A stretch of 64,000 nucleotides of DNA from Tetraselmis striata (GCA_006384855.1 VCJN01001220.1:62001-126000), one strand, 5' to 3'. Counted from the stretch's first letter, positions 1 to 11,209 are shown. Made by a program: numbers and translations. Notes: a model not told the origin generated them from the sequence alone.

Positions 1-168
1 GTTGGTACGGACACCAATATCAAGGACGCTTTGATGTTGAAAGTGCATAAGAACCTGATCGAGTACGTGCTGATGCGTCTAGACACCAATGACGAGATGT
101 TGGATGGCGTCATGTTGCCACCAGACTGCCATAGGCGTCAAGACCCCTTCAAAAGGCGCGACAAGTAG
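1..168 (+). CDS. 3' end of an unidentified reading frame (partial)
   Basis: The frame is open from the first base to a TAG at 166-168 and gives 55 residues, charged and without low complexity (it includes KVHKNLIEYVLMRLD). It may be the C-terminal tail of a gene or transposon protein starting before the window. A second short frame just downstream (about 218-295) encodes a lysine-rich then acidic stretch (KHKRKRKNKD followed by DDGDDSEGDFDM). That could be the true tail if there is an intron or a break between the two. I recognise no family, so function is unknown and even its reality is uncertain. Confidence 0.3.
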   Translation, partial: VGTDTNIKDALMLKVHKNLIEYVLMRLDTNDEMLDGVMLPPDCHRRQDPFKRRDK

Positions 169-558
169 CTTGGCAAGCTAGGTCTCACTCAACAAGAGTG
201 GCTCGCCCTATTGCCCCAAAAAGCACAAGCGCAAGCGCAAGAACAAGGACAACTGCGATGATGGAGACGATAGCGAGGGGGATTTCGATATGTGACAAAT
301 TGTGGCTTTATGTGGTCGCTGATATGTAACAAGTACTTTGTGGTTTCGGAGCCCCTCCAGCACGGAATGCAATAATCATACGTAGACAACACGCCTAGCG
401 TTGTGGTGCAGAACTTAGTGGCTTCATCGAGTTGGGGTCAAGCGTGGAAGTCCTTAACGTCCTCACCAACAGTGACATGAAAGTCAGTACTTTGCGCTTA
501 ACAAGACGGCCATGCCACTTTGAAGGTCATATCATTCCACCCTTCAAATTGCAAAAAT

Positions 559-682
559 ATGTCATGGCGGCAAATAGTAATATATGTCATGGCGGCAAAA
601 ATATGTCATGGCGTCATGGCAAAAATAGTCATGGCGGCAAAAATATGTCATGGCGTCATGGCAAAAATAGTCATGGCGGCGC
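559..682. repeat. short tandem repeat (ATGTCATGGCGGCAAA type)
   Basis: Units built from GTCATGGCGGCAAAAATA and GTCATGGCGTCATGGC alternate several times. The resulting open frames are repeat artefacts and are not called as genes. Confidence 0.85.
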
Positions 683-1204
683 CCCCGCTCCTTCGGGTGC
701 CGCCCCGCCCCCGTCGCTGTCTTGAAGACCGAAGTGGCTAATCCCCCTTGCCTACCTCCCTTTGAAGTGTTTAGAGCTGTGTTCTAGGGGTTTTCATTTT
801 CCCCGTTTACCCTAAGGTATGCGGGTGTCGACACTGGCTGCCCACGGCCTCTGCCCCACGCAAGTAATCGACCGCCGGGCAGTTTTGGTGCGTCAACACT
901 GAAATGTCGATGCGCGGCACTCTGCGTGCTGCCGTCGGCTAAAACATCGGTCACCCATATCCCGTCAAATATTGTAAAACCATCATCGTCCGCTAGATCG
1001 CCTAGATGGGACCACTTTCTTAGTTTTGTGCCGGCCTACTCAAGCCGCACAACCCGCCCTCCCTCCCCTTTTTGTGGCTCTTTGCCGCAAGTCTCTCGCC
1101 CTTCCGTGTAACTAATCCTGCGCACTTTTCGGCTAATCTCCCTTGCCTACCTCCCTTAACGTTGATATTGAAACGAGTGAAGGTTTAAGGCTTGCTTGAA
1201 CCAA

Positions 1205-1410
1205 CAGCACCCGGTATTATCTCGCTCGCGGTAGTTCGTTTCGACTCCTACGCAGCTTGTCTGCAGCGGGCGGCTACGACTACGCGGCGGGCGGCTCCAG
1301 CAAGAGCGGCGACATCGCGGCAGCACCCGGTATTTTCTCGCTTGCAGCATTTCGTTACGACTACTACGCGGCTTGCCTGCTGCGGGCGGCTACGACTACA
1401 TGGGACTGCT
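1205..1410. repeat. diverged tandem duplication, about 110-bp unit
   Basis: Two adjacent copies begin with CAGCACCCGGTATT, run through a TTCG(T/A) and TACGAC block, and end in GCGGGCGGCTACGACTAC. They differ at several positions. No gene is evident around them. Confidence 0.7.
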
Positions 1411-3572
1411 GGGGCCCCACATCGAGGCGACGGAGATGAAGCAAGAGCATGCATCAGCGGGCGACTGCGGCGGCTCATCATCACGGGAAGCACAAGAAGC
1501 GGGCGAAGGCAGTGACACAGTCCATCTTGACCTTTGCTTGCTTGTTGTTCGCGTGTCCGCCTTTATTACGTGTATGAGGCGAGGCTACGTCGTGTTGTGT
1601 AGTGTGCTCCCGTACTATGCTTTGCCCCTTGCCCATGCCTCTTACTCTACTCATGCCAAGGTTCAACCCGTTCCCTCGAGACCTCGGGGACCCGCGTGCG
1701 GTCCTGGGGGCCGCACCGGCTCCTGGCCAGTGGAATCGCACGTCTCCCTCCCCACGCAATAGGGAGTAGGGTTGCGTGTCCGTTATGGTCCGAGATGGTT
1801 TACATCCCCTAGCTTGCAACCGAGGGTGCACCCCTCCCTCTGCGGCAGGCGGCTTGCCCGGCGTGCGGTAGTGGGTGCGGCCGTGCGTCGGGGTCAAACC
1901 CTGCCGCGAAGTCCACTCAACTCGAATTCCTAATTGAGCTGTTTTTCCAGGGCCGGGCTCTCAAATTGCGAGGAAGCTCCTTGAGCCCCCGCTCGCACCC
2001 TCCAGCACAACAAAAAAGGTTCCGAGAGGTTGAGCATCTCGGGTACGGGGACAACGCGAGAGAGGGAAACGGAGATACACTTCCGTGCATCGCATGGTTC
2101 CCCGATTATACAAGCGCCACACCAGGATCGGGCCACACGCAGCCAATAAGCCCCTCCACCTACGGCTAAGTAGTGTAGAGCCGTGCATGCATGTTTAGCT
2201 GTGACACACAATATGCTCAAACGGGAAGGTGCAGAGACTATACGGGAGCCGGGGCTGCGGCGGGACACAACCGTGCTCAATATATAGTCCCTGACCACCT
2301 GAGAGGGTGCATATATTGAGCTCCCTATGGAGGGGTGAGCTACATGGGCTAGGCCGTTCCTATCTATGTGAGATCGTATAATATGGAGCTAGGATGGGAG
2401 TGAGCTCCGCGGCGGCTCGGGGGCTGGTGGAACGGCATGCTGCCCTCGTGAATGCGCATGTTTGTAAATACATGATCTCGAGGCTCAGGAGTCGGCGACT
2501 TGACCCTTGAGACGAGTGGGCGTCGCGCAGCGGACCACTCGCGGCCGTCAGATTTGACGCGAGGCAGCGGGGTAGTGGGGGGGGAGGGCGGCGTGCGATT
2601 ACATGATCGATTTCGCGTGCGTGTCCTTCACGACCCCCACTTATTAGGCAACGATCCCCGCTGATGCACCCCGGGGATCGCGGCGACCGAGGCGGAGCAC
2701 AACAAGCTGACGGCGGACAGGGCGTCGTCCACCCCGGTGCAGGGTGTTCATCGGTATCACCCTTTTTGTGGTTGAGGACCTCAACCGCCTCGTCGGAACA
2801 TCCGCTTTGACGGTGGTCTACATCTTCGCGATGTTGCTTGCTGTGCGCAACTTCCCTGGCGATCCTTCCGCCCCGACCTCATGCTTCCTTCGTGGTCAGT
2901 CCGTCCATGCTCTTCGGAACTTTGTCGCCAGCCAGCATGTTAAGTTCCGTCATCATCAGTCGCGCACGCGGCGGGGGCTGTTGCAGCGAGTCTCCTCGTG
3001 CGTGCATGGTACCTTGATTGGGCGGCATTCTCTTTGTCGGAGTGCAGACGGCCAAGTCTGATGAGTCTGCTCGTGCTCATTCCGTACGCTCTTCTGTTGC
3101 TGCTTCTACCTCCGTCGCAGTTGCTGTGGTGGACGTTTCCTATTGCCGTTTCGGGTTTTTTCCTGATCGCCTTTTGGAGCTAGCACATTTTTTTATTGAA
3201 ACGAGGACCAGTACCCGAACCTGTATGCACAGAAACATATATATATATATATGTACTCCACGCGGTCCCTTCGACTCGGAGTACTCCTACAGTACTGTAT
3301 GTCGTCCCGGTACCACGACTATCTGATCTATCTGTACGTTTGCTGCTCCTCCGTTCCCTGTGCTGCGCCGATCTTCCGGTCTCGCCGAACTCCCGATGAT
3401 CTCGCCGATCTGGACGAATCTCGACAGCAACAGTTGATGCCGTAGTTGCAGCCGCTACCAGCACCAGCTACGGCATAAGGAGATTAAGACACAGCACGAC
3501 GAGCAACATCCGACTTAGACGGCGCACACTGTCGAGAAACCGTGACTGCGAGTCGCCATTGATGTCCGCGCC
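1411..3572. other. intergenic sequence, no convincing gene
   Basis: Only short overlapping open frames on both strands are present, without recognisable domains. One frame at 2744-3061 is partly hydrophobic (VVYIFAMLLAVRNF) but has no clear start, and I see no family resemblance. A TA run lies at about 3236-3251. The last few hundred bases must hold the promoter and leader of the sialidase-like gene, but no clear core element stands out. Confidence 0.5.
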
Positions 3573-5018
3573 ATGGCCCGCGAGAACCACCACGTCGTCC
3601 CGAATACACGTGCGGGGGCGGCATGCCCCTTTCGTGCGGCGCTGATGGCCGGCCTCGTTGCCACGCTGCTGGGCCCAGCGGCGGGAGTGCACCCCACCTG
3701 GGACATCAGCGGCGCCCCGAATCCGTGCGACCACTCGCAGACTGCCCACCCCTGCGGCTTCCGCCCGCTCCAGGCCGGGGACGCGGTGCACGGGGAAGTG
3801 TACCGCGCGGCGGCGGAGCACGGCACGTACAACCACGCGGCGATGATCGACTTCCACGACGGCTTCTTCCTCGTCACCTGGAAGAACGCGCCGCGGGACG
3901 AGGAGCAGCCAGGGCAGCGCGTGCTGTACGCCACGTCTGACGACGGCATTTTCTGGACGCCCACAGACGGCACCAACGTGCTGTTCCCCAATGTCAGCAC
4001 AACAGCGCAGCCCGCACACCTCTTCGCAGCGCCGAGCGTGGTGCTTGAGGGGCGCAGGTACGCAGTGGCCACCTACAGTCAGTACAGCATCCACCCATCC
4101 CCGCTGCCGGAAACTCTGCTGCTGCGGCGGGTGTACCCCGACAAGAGCCTGGGCGAGGTGTTCTGGGCGACAGATAGCCCGCCCGCGGAGTACCTCCCCG
4201 GCGCGGCCGCCAAGGGCATCCGGCTGCTGCGCACCATGGACGGCCAGGCGCAGAGCGACGCCGCGCTGCTGCGCGATCCGGCGTACCTCCCTTGCGGGTA
4301 CACCCACTCCCTCAAGTGCGAGGCGATAGTGGGGGAGGGGATTCCGAAGCACGAGTCCGCGCACTGGCACATCCCCGGGAGCCAGAAGGAGGTGGCAATG
4401 TTCCGCCACCGCGGCTCCAACCACCCCTTCCAGTGGATGCACCGCGACGATCCCGCAGGGTCCTGGTCGGGCCTGCTCAGCAACTCCAAGTTCCCGGACC
4501 ACGGCAGCAACCTGAATGCCGGCACGCTGCCCAGCGGTGCCACCTACGTGCTGTCCAACGCCTGCCCGAAGAGCTGGGCCCCCAGGCGCGACCCGCTTGT
4601 GGTGTCCCTCTCGCGCAATGGCTTCAGCTTCACCAAGGCGCGCGCCATAACGACCTGCCACAATGCGGCGCTGGCGGGCTGCGAGCCGCGCTTCCCGGGC
4701 AGCCACAAGGACGCAGGCCCTAGCTACCCGCAGGGCGTCACTGTTGTGGGTACCGACCACCTTGACGGCCTGTACGTCGTGTTTACCAACAACAAGGAAG
4801 ATGTATGGGTGGTCAAGATTCCCTACAGCGCGCTGGAGCTCAGCGAGGAGGAGGAGGGGGAGAAAGCGGCGGCATCTGGCGGCGAGGAAGGTCAGGACAG
4901 AGACAGCCCGGGGTGGCTGGAGGAGTCCCTTTGCGCTGCCGGCCAGTGGCTGGGGTGGATGGGCGCGGCGAGCTGGGGCGAGGCGGCGAGCCGGCTGGCC
5001 TCCGCTGCTAGATGGTGA
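3573..5018 (+). CDS. secreted sialidase-superfamily (BNR/Asp-box) protein
   Basis: A single uninterrupted frame of 481 residues. Residues about 20-40 (AALMAGLVATLLGPAAG) look like a signal peptide or anchor, so the mature protein is probably secreted or in the endomembrane lumen. Met25 is an alternative start. An Asp-box, TSDDGIFW, lies at residues 121-128, with a degenerate one at 346-353 (SLSRNGFSF). Late strands such as LYVVFTNNKEDVWVVKIPYS fit a beta-propeller of the sialidase/BNR type. Eight or more cysteines suggest disulfides. The C-terminal 60 residues are acidic then Ala/Trp-rich and probably lie outside the fold. The likely role is binding or cleaving a glycan; I could not identify the catalytic Arg triad or Tyr/Glu pair, so sialidase activity is not claimed. 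It is intronless, unlike the other genes here, which could mean retroposition or transfer. The 567-codon frame on the opposite strand is its GC-rich shadow. Confidence 0.8.
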   Translation: MARENHHVVPNTRAGAACPFRAALMAGLVATLLGPAAGVHPTWDISGAPNPCDHSQTAHPCGFRPLQAGDAVHGEVYRAAAEHGTYNHAAMIDFHDGFFLVTWKNAPRDEEQPGQRVLYATSDDGIFWTPTDGTNVLFPNVSTTAQPAHLFAAPSVVLEGRRYAVATYSQYSIHPSPLPETLLLRRVYPDKSLGEVFWATDSPPAEYLPGAAAKGIRLLRTMDGQAQSDAALLRDPAYLPCGYTHSLKCEAIVGEGIPKHESAHWHIPGSQKEVAMFRHRGSNHPFQWMHRDDPAGSWSGLLSNSKFPDHGSNLNAGTLPSGATYVLSNACPKSWAPRRDPLVVSLSRNGFSFTKARAITTCHNAALAGCEPRFPGSHKDAGPSYPQGVTVVGTDHLDGLYVVFTNNKEDVWVVKIPYSALELSEEEEGEKAAASGGEEGQDRDSPGWLEESLCAAGQWLGWMGAASWGEAASRLASAARW

Positions 5019-5098
5019 GATCGCACATGTGCAAATGTGACTGGCAAACCGGGCCAGTTTTTCCTGCGGTGGCGGCCCCCCTGTTGCCGCCGCTGCGC

Positions 5099-5611
5099 AG
5101 GAACACATTGGATAGCTGTCTTGCAAAGCTGCTGCTGGGAGACACTGCCGTGTCGGGCCAATCAAGTGCATGTGATGTTCAGATCTGGCGCATAGCTATT
5201 GGTGCATCGGACGCATGTGGCAACATGTCCACTGGCTATCGGTCATGATCCTTTCGGCCTATCCGTCATGATCCAGGAACGCATTGGATAGCCGTCTTGC
5301 AAAGCTGCTGTTGGGAGACACTGCCGTGTCGGGCCAATCAAGTGCATGTGATGTTCAGATCTGGGGCATGCCGCGCATAGCTATTGGTGCATCGGACGCA
5401 TGTGGCAACATGTCCACTGGCTATCGGTCATGACCCTTTCGGCCTATCGATCATGATCCAGGAACACATTGGATAGCTGTCTTGCAAAGCTGCTGTTGGG
5501 AGACACTGCCGTGTCGGGCCAATCAAGTGCATGTGATGTTCAGATCTGGCGCATAGCTATTGGTGCATCGGACGCATGTGGCAACATGACCACTGGCTAT
5601 CGGTCATGATC
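5099..5611. repeat. three tandem copies of a 152-185 bp unit
   Basis: Copies start at 5099, 5275 and 5460 with AGGAAC(A/G)CATTGGATAG. Each contains GCATCGGACGCATGTGGCAAC and ends in CGGTCATGATCC. The second copy carries a small insertion. They are over 95% alike by eye, hence recent, and begin about 80 bases after the sialidase-like stop codon, so they may lie in its 3' UTR. Confidence 0.9.
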
Positions 5612-5648
5612 CTTGTTGCGTTGACACCTGGCTTCATATCACAGCGAG

Positions 5649-5672
5649 CAGCAGCAGCAGCAGCAGCAGCAG
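5649..5672. repeat. (CAG)n microsatellite
   Basis: About eight CAG/GCA triplets in noncoding sequence. Confidence 0.9.
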
Positions 5673-6108
5673 GAAAAACAAATGGAAAAGAGAGATGGCT
5701 GGGAAGGGGCCTGGACGGGCAGGCAAGCAGGAGGTGGCAACTAAAGCATATATGAGCAGAGAATCTGCCAGGGGAGACGCCACATTTTTTAGTTTGAGCT
5801 CATCATTATCAATATTATTAGGTCGTCGTCTGAGGAATGCCTAAAGGTCTTCCTGTCGCTAGGGCCTCGCACCGGTAGCGCGCGAGTTCAGCGCTGCAGT
5901 CCTCTGTCGCAGAGAAGCATCAGGAGGCACCCCTAGGGCTGTACCGAGCGAGCCTACGTCGTGTCAGGCGTTCGGCACGCTCGCCCTGCCCGCGTCGTGT
6001 GCCTTTATTTGTGTAGCTGTCAAGCCCTAATTCTTTAGGTTTTTCTACCGGGCACTGTGTCGGCGAAGCTACCGAGCCTCACTCGGGTGTAGAAGCTGGG
6101 TCGGCAGC

Positions 6109-6468
6109 CTACGCATCCGTGGCATCGCTCGCAGGAGGTGGCATGGATGCCAATAGAGACGCCACGTGACTGTTAAGCACTCCGTGCTCCTCTGCGCTCA
6201 TCTCGCGCAGTTTGGCCCGCAGCTCGCGGTGCCGCTGCAGTGTGACAGGCGGCGCCTGGACACTGAGCCGCTGCGCATTGGCAGCCTTGGCCCGCTGCAG
6301 ATAGCGGTGGAAGCCAGAAATCGGCGTCCCCGTCGGTTCGCCGTCTGGCGAGCAAGCGGAAGCCGAGGCGGTGGCACAGATGGCGCGCCCGCGGATACTG
6401 CGTGCCACGCTGGCATTGGCTGTACTACCGATGAGGACACGCGTCGATGACAGCCGCATTGGTGCCAT
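6109..6468 (-). CDS. hypothetical small protein, 119 aa
   Basis: An open frame on the minus strand with a plausible Met start. Its second half has a steady basic/amphipathic composition (GFHRYLQRAKAANAQRL, then LREMSAEEHGVLNSHVASL), faintly like an HMG-box helix pattern. That resemblance is a guess, not an assignment. No partner gene is nearby, and the start sits beside a G run (about 6468-6482). It could equally be a chance frame or an exon of a larger gene. Confidence 0.25.
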   Translation of the reverse strand: MAPMRLSSTRVLIGSTANASVARSIRGRAICATASASACSPDGEPTGTPISGFHRYLQRAKAANAQRLSVQAPPVTLQRHRELRAKLREMSAEEHGVLNSHVASLLASMPPPASDATDA

Positions 6469-6499
6469 GGGGGGGGGGGGGGAACCGCGGGGTGCTTGC

Positions 6500-7249
6500 C
6501 GCCTCGGAAAGCAGGTTATCCCTATTCAAGGACGGGGCACGTCTGCGCCTAACACGGTCGCTGGGTGCCCCGTGTTCTTGCGGCTATGTCGCCGTCGAGA
6601 AGCCCAAGGCGATCTGTTTTCTTGAGCAGGAGCCGGGGAAGAATCAGAGTAATGATTGGCGCCTAAAATGGATTTGGCGCGCGCGTTAGCCGGACGACCA
6701 GACGCCCAAGCCTATTCCGGAACCTGACGAAACGTTGGTGCGTTGCACTTCCGAATGCCTGTCTTCCGAGTGGTGTCGTTAACGTAGGGGGGAGCGCGTG
6801 CAAGTGAGGTTGAGGACGATATGATTGGGCGCGAATGTCACTGAACGAGTGCAGCACTGGCATGCAGTGGCCCTGTACTATCATGCAGTCGCTTGCGGCG
6901 GCGGCGGCGAAGCGTACAATGGCGACGACTGTCTCGGCGTAATTCCTATCATAAACAAATAAGCCAGCGACTGAATCAATAATCTTTTCAAATATCGATG
7001 CTGTATATCCATTAGTCAACTACGCGACCGCGCGCTTGTTACGAGTGACGACTACCGGTAGGATTACCTGCCGCTTGCAGGTGATGTACACTGTACACAC
7101 AGCTGTCATGTTGGCAATAATTGGACAGGTGTTCGAGCACCTGGTAGGGTGGGCCAAGACCGGCACCCAAGATGAAGCTACAGGTATCCGATGAGTACGG
7201 GTACCGTTACGCCAGATGAAACTAACGGGATCTGTACTGTGTGAATTAC
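6500..7249. other. intergenic, nothing recognised
   Basis: Only short frames on both strands, none with a recognisable domain or repeat structure. Confidence 0.5.
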
Positions 7250-7322
7250 TGTAAGGATACTGCGCAAAACGCACCAGGCACTGGGTACCCACATGGGGAT
7301 TTGTGTGGTACATATCCTTACA
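7250..7322. repeat. 73-bp mini-repeat with 11-bp inverted ends, copy 1
   Basis: Starts TGTAAGGATAC and ends (C/G)TATCCTTACA, so the ends are inverted repeats. Copy 2 at 7486-7558 is identical except for about one base. This is a MITE-like palindrome-ended unit with no coding capacity. Confidence 0.8.
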
Positions 7323-7485
7323 CTCCACCCCCCCCATAGGATGGAGGACCTCCTCCAGCAACGTTTCGGCTTGGATTCGGTAGCGATCCGCGGATCGCGG
7401 GTCGTCCAACATTGCGGGATATCATATCATATTTTATGGTTCTCCGCGGGATCGAACCCGGATCCGCGTGCGTAGAAGCACCAAC

Positions 7486-7558
7486 TGTAAGGATACTGCG
7501 CAAAACGCACCAGGCACTGGGTACCCACATGGGGATTTGTGTGGTACGTATCCTTACA
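7486..7558. repeat. 73-bp mini-repeat with 11-bp inverted ends, copy 2
   Basis: Same orientation as copy 1, 163 bases downstream, with perfect terminal inversions TGTAAGGATAC/GTATCCTTACA. The spacer holds a tRNA T-arm-like piece on the minus strand (GGGTTCGATCCCGCGG) without a complete cloverleaf. Confidence 0.8.
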
Positions 7559-7567
7559 ATTACAAAA

Positions 7568-8716
7568 TTAATCGTTGTTAAGTATTAACTGAGGTTAGAA
7601 AACGACAACGGAGTGATGCCCCAATCCTATAGCGGTGCCAGCCCTAGTCGGCCGTGTGCAATCGGCGCCACGATGCTCCGGAAATTTCCGGAATCTTCCT
7701 GCGCCGATTCGTACGTCGGCCGCCGGCATCCCCGGCACCGGAGGGTTGGTGGCAGCAGCTCTAGACCCTTCAACAGCACTGGCTATTTAGGCGGGACACG
7801 GACTCGGCACAGTCCATCCCTTTTGCTGTTGCTTGCGCAACAGACAATCGCACGGTGCTCTGCGCCGTGAGGGACCGTGTGCTCGGCATCATCGGTGCAC
7901 GTTAAACCTCCGCAGCGATGGCGTTCCGCTGCTAGGTTGTTCATGGGCCGCCCAATCGCGCAGAGCGGGCGTGCCAGCCGCGCCGGCCCGTATGGCGTGG
8001 CACGCCGGCGCTTTTCCCATCGCGCGCCGGCCCCGCGTTGCTCGCCCGCCAGCGTGACGTCCGACACTCCTGTGGTATCAGCCGTCCATGGTGCTTGCAT
8101 CCCGGATCCCTCCGACCTCTGCTTGCCTTCGGCGTGGCGGGAGTCCGTCACCCTTGCGCGAGACGACACCCGAGTTGTTACCCTGCTGACATCCCGGCGC
8201 GTCGTGCGCTGATCTGCCGGGTTTTTACTACTGCTTCCGACGTGTGGCGCCGCCGGAGCTTTCGTCTAAAATTACTGGCCACCTTATCGCGCGCGACGTG
8301 TCACTGGAGCGCTACTCGAGCGCCTCGTGGTGGAAACGTTGGAGAGGGGGCCGAATCGCATCTTCTTGCGCGTGTCGTCGCGACACTATGGTCCCTGCGT
8401 GAGCCTGGCGTCCCGCGTTCGCCTGCACGATCGGCTCCGCGGCGCTTCCGATGCGTCGCGCGAGCCGTGCTCGTTGTTCGGCAAGTGGAGCGCCCGCAGC
8501 TTGCGCACAAGCGATGGACGGGGAGCGTGGAGACAGCCGCCGCTCGTGTGGCCGGCCCGCGCATCCGTCGGTGTGTTGTTTGTTCTCAAACACCGGCCTA
8601 GCGGGCACGTGGGAAGCGCGCGCCGCCAGGCCGCTGTGGCCTTCGGCTTCCTTGGCAAAACTGGCTGTGCCTCCCTCTGCCCAGTGCCTACCCGCCTGCT
8701 CATGGAAGTAGTTTAA
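7568..8716. repeat. TTAA-bounded unit, long copy
   Basis: Begins TTAATCGTTGTTAAG at 7568 and ends GGAAGTAGTTTAA at 8716. The first 275 bases and last 65 bases are identical to the short copy that follows head-to-tail. The 809 internal bases (7843-8651) are unique in this window. No transposase or terminal inverted repeat is seen. GC-rich frames inside it (for example 8038-8601) have no recognisable product. Confidence 0.85.
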
Positions 8717-9122
8717 TCGTTGTTAAGTATTAACTGAGGTTAGAAAACGACAACGGAGTGATGCCCCAATCCTATAGCGGTGCCAGCCCTAGTCGGCCGT
8801 GTGCAATCGGCGCCACGATGCTCCGGAAATTTCCGGAATCTTCCTGCGCCGATTCGTACGTCGGCCGCCGGCATCCCCGGCACCGGAGGGTTGGTGGCAG
8901 CAGCTCTAGACCCTTCAACAGCACTGGCTATTTAGGCGGGACACGGACTCGGCACAGTCCATCCCTTTTGCTGTTGCTTGCGCAACACCCACCCTCCACT
9001 CCCATCCTGGTTGTCTTGCCAGGCCTCAGCGCCGATGTAATTCACCGACACTGGTCCTTTGGCAAAACTGGCTGTGCCTCCCTCTGCCCAGTGCCTACCC
9101 GCCTGCTCATGGAAGTAGTTTA
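8713..9122. repeat. TTAA-bounded unit, short copy
   Basis: Shares the TTAA at 8713-8716 with the long copy and ends at a TTAA at 9119-9122. It is 275 + 70 + 65 bases; the 70-base middle is unrelated to the long copy's middle. Identity in the shared ends appears complete, so the duplication is recent. Confidence 0.85.
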
Positions 9123-9269
9123 AGCGCTCGAAACAAATCCGGTGCTGGCTGTAGCTAGCGACTAGTCGCTACTTTGTGACAGGAAGGTCTGCAGGATGCA
9201 GGGTTGATGAATTCACGGCAAGCAGGTTTCAGGGTTCAGAAAGTGTAATAACATTGTTGCTGAAGGTAC

Positions 9270-9370
9270 CCGGGTCTTTTAATTACATCAGGGCTTTCAC
9301 AGAAGCGCACTACAACAGAACTAACAGCAACTATGAAAGGTTGCCAGCAGAAGAGAGACATAAGGTACCC
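9270..9370. repeat. dispersed repeat (TTACATCAGGGCTTT family), copy 1
   Basis: TTACATCAGGGCTTTCAC, then AACTAACAGCAACTATGAAAG and GAGAGACATAAG. Related copies lie at 32248-32420 and 36388-36455. Confidence 0.75.
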
Positions 9371-9564
9371 GGGTAGGATGGGGGTGAGAATGATTGCAAG
9401 GCGGTGTGCTGCGAGGGAATCTGATAATGTAGCGACTATGTGCGATGTGAGGGGGGCAGCAGAAGCGTCACCTGCTTCTGCCAATAGTAGCGACTACAGC
9501 AGGCGCCAAATAAGCAGTAATCCGGTTTTACCGGTAACGTTATTTTAGCAGCTCAGCGCTTCAA

Positions 9565-10140
9565 ATCGGTGCCCCATGCGGTGTACATCGCGAGCGGTTC
9601 GGTACGGGATATAGTCTGTAAGAAAACAAAGCGTCTTGATGTTCTGCGCGCTTATACAGCGGTTTTTGCGCATTTTATTGCTGTCCGGCAATTTCATCCG
9701 TTTTTCCGGGGCGCTACGGCGGGATTTTTGAAGCGCACACGCTAAGAGCGGCCATGGACTCGCGACGCAAGATAGCCGCAACATCACCCCGCATATTCTC
9801 AGAGTAGACATAGAAATACCAGCGTAGATAACCCTAGATGTACACCGCGTACATGCGGTGGAACGCATTTACATTTGGCAAGATGTACCATGTCACCAAT
9901 TTGCTAGATGTAAATGCGTATATGTCCATTATGCGCCATCGCATTCATTGTGCGACTATTAGGAGCGGCTAGCTCAAGGGAAGATGTGGATATATGCCCA
10001 CAAGGCGGCAATTACTCTGAATGGCGGCAATTACTTTGAATTAGTTTGAATGGCGACATGTGGCTTGCAGCCTGTGCACATAGTAAGACCCACCCGTTCA
10101 TTACTTTTGACGCATGTAGTGTGCGGATGGAAAAATATGA
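9565..10140. repeat. dispersed repeat family R1, copy 1
   Basis: Shares a long colinear series of blocks with 11210-11970, including TTTTGCGCATTTTATTGC, TTTTTCCGGGGCGCT, CTCGCGACGCAAGATAG, AGATGTACACCGCGTACATG and CATCGCATTCATTGTGCGAC. Many substitutions and small indels separate the copies, so it is old. No coding potential; the family type is unknown. Confidence 0.8.
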
Positions 10141-11209
10141 TACGAATATTTGGTATTCATGCCGATTTTGTTGTAGCCATGCAAGGGTTTTCCGTTGACA
10201 CCCTCAATTTGGGGGTGTGTATATATGTTTCGCTTTGCGGGACTGACTCTTGCGCTCAAAACGTTTGCTAGTGGCCCAGGCATATTGAGGCACACCACAA
10301 CGATCCCGATCTAAACTAGTTCATGGAGTTTCCTTCTTCCCTATCCAACCGCTTTTCCGGCTTCAAAGTGCGGCGAACGGTGCTCGTGCTAACCGTCTTT
10401 GCCCTATGGCCACGCGCCCTCAAGCAATAGTGGCGGCCCTACGGCGTCCTTTCCCTCGGTCATTCGCTTCGCCGCCGAAGTAGCCTTGTTGTTGAGGACG
10501 CGCGGCCTCCCTTGCCGCGCACGGTTACCAAAGCCTTCTCCCGTTTCATCGCGCCGAGCCCGCCGGCGGACGAAGGTCTCGCTGCCCTTATCGTCGTTTC
10601 AGCAACATGCTTCGGCAGAATGACTTGCGCAGCCTCCGTATCCTTAAGCATATCGTGCTTGTTACCATGGTCCGTGCGATTGATCGTGCGATTCGTGCGA
10701 GTTGCGTCGACAATTCGAGACGAGAGTGCCGGCTAGTTTTTTGCTGAGGGATGGGGGGCGAGAGAGAAAAGTGTAGCGCTGCGGAAGCCTCAGGAGGGTT
10801 TTGGCAGAAATTCGGCGTGTTTGGTGAAATGCACATCTCCATGGATGTGTATGTATTGCGTCCTACACTTGGCCTCAAAGATGCAGCGATAGACACTGCA
10901 TACTATAAATATATTCACCACGGAATTCAGTGATTTCGAGCGCGCCCCACATAATAGAGTACAATAGAATTGTTGTCATTAAGCGCAGTTGTATGGGGCG
11001 CCATCGATCGGCTCCATAACCCGCACTGTATTTAGTCAATAAATAATTATGCGGCCACTAGCGGGGGATCCCCCAAGGGGTGCACATACCAAATACATCC
11101 TTGTCATGCAAGTGGCGCGCATCCAAAGCTACAAGTTGGCAAAAATGTGAAACATTCCATGCCACTAAGACATGCGGCACAATAAGCAATGGACGGGTTT
11201 TAACATCTC
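10141..11209. other. spacer between R1 copies, no gene recognised
   Basis: Open frames at 10399-10623 (+) and 10588-10896 (-) overlap each other and have no domain. Nothing supports expression. Confidence 0.5.

Noticed and set aside
3468-5171. 567-codon minus-strand frame, the longest in the window
   Set aside because: It is the antisense shadow of the sialidase-like gene. Its translation is Arg/Ala/Val-biased with no domain, while the plus strand shows an Asp-box and a signal-like start.
7410-7490. possible minus-strand tRNA with GGGTTCGATCCC T-arm
   Set aside because: The acceptor and D arms cannot be formed and the anticodon stem pairs poorly; at most a fragment or SINE piece.
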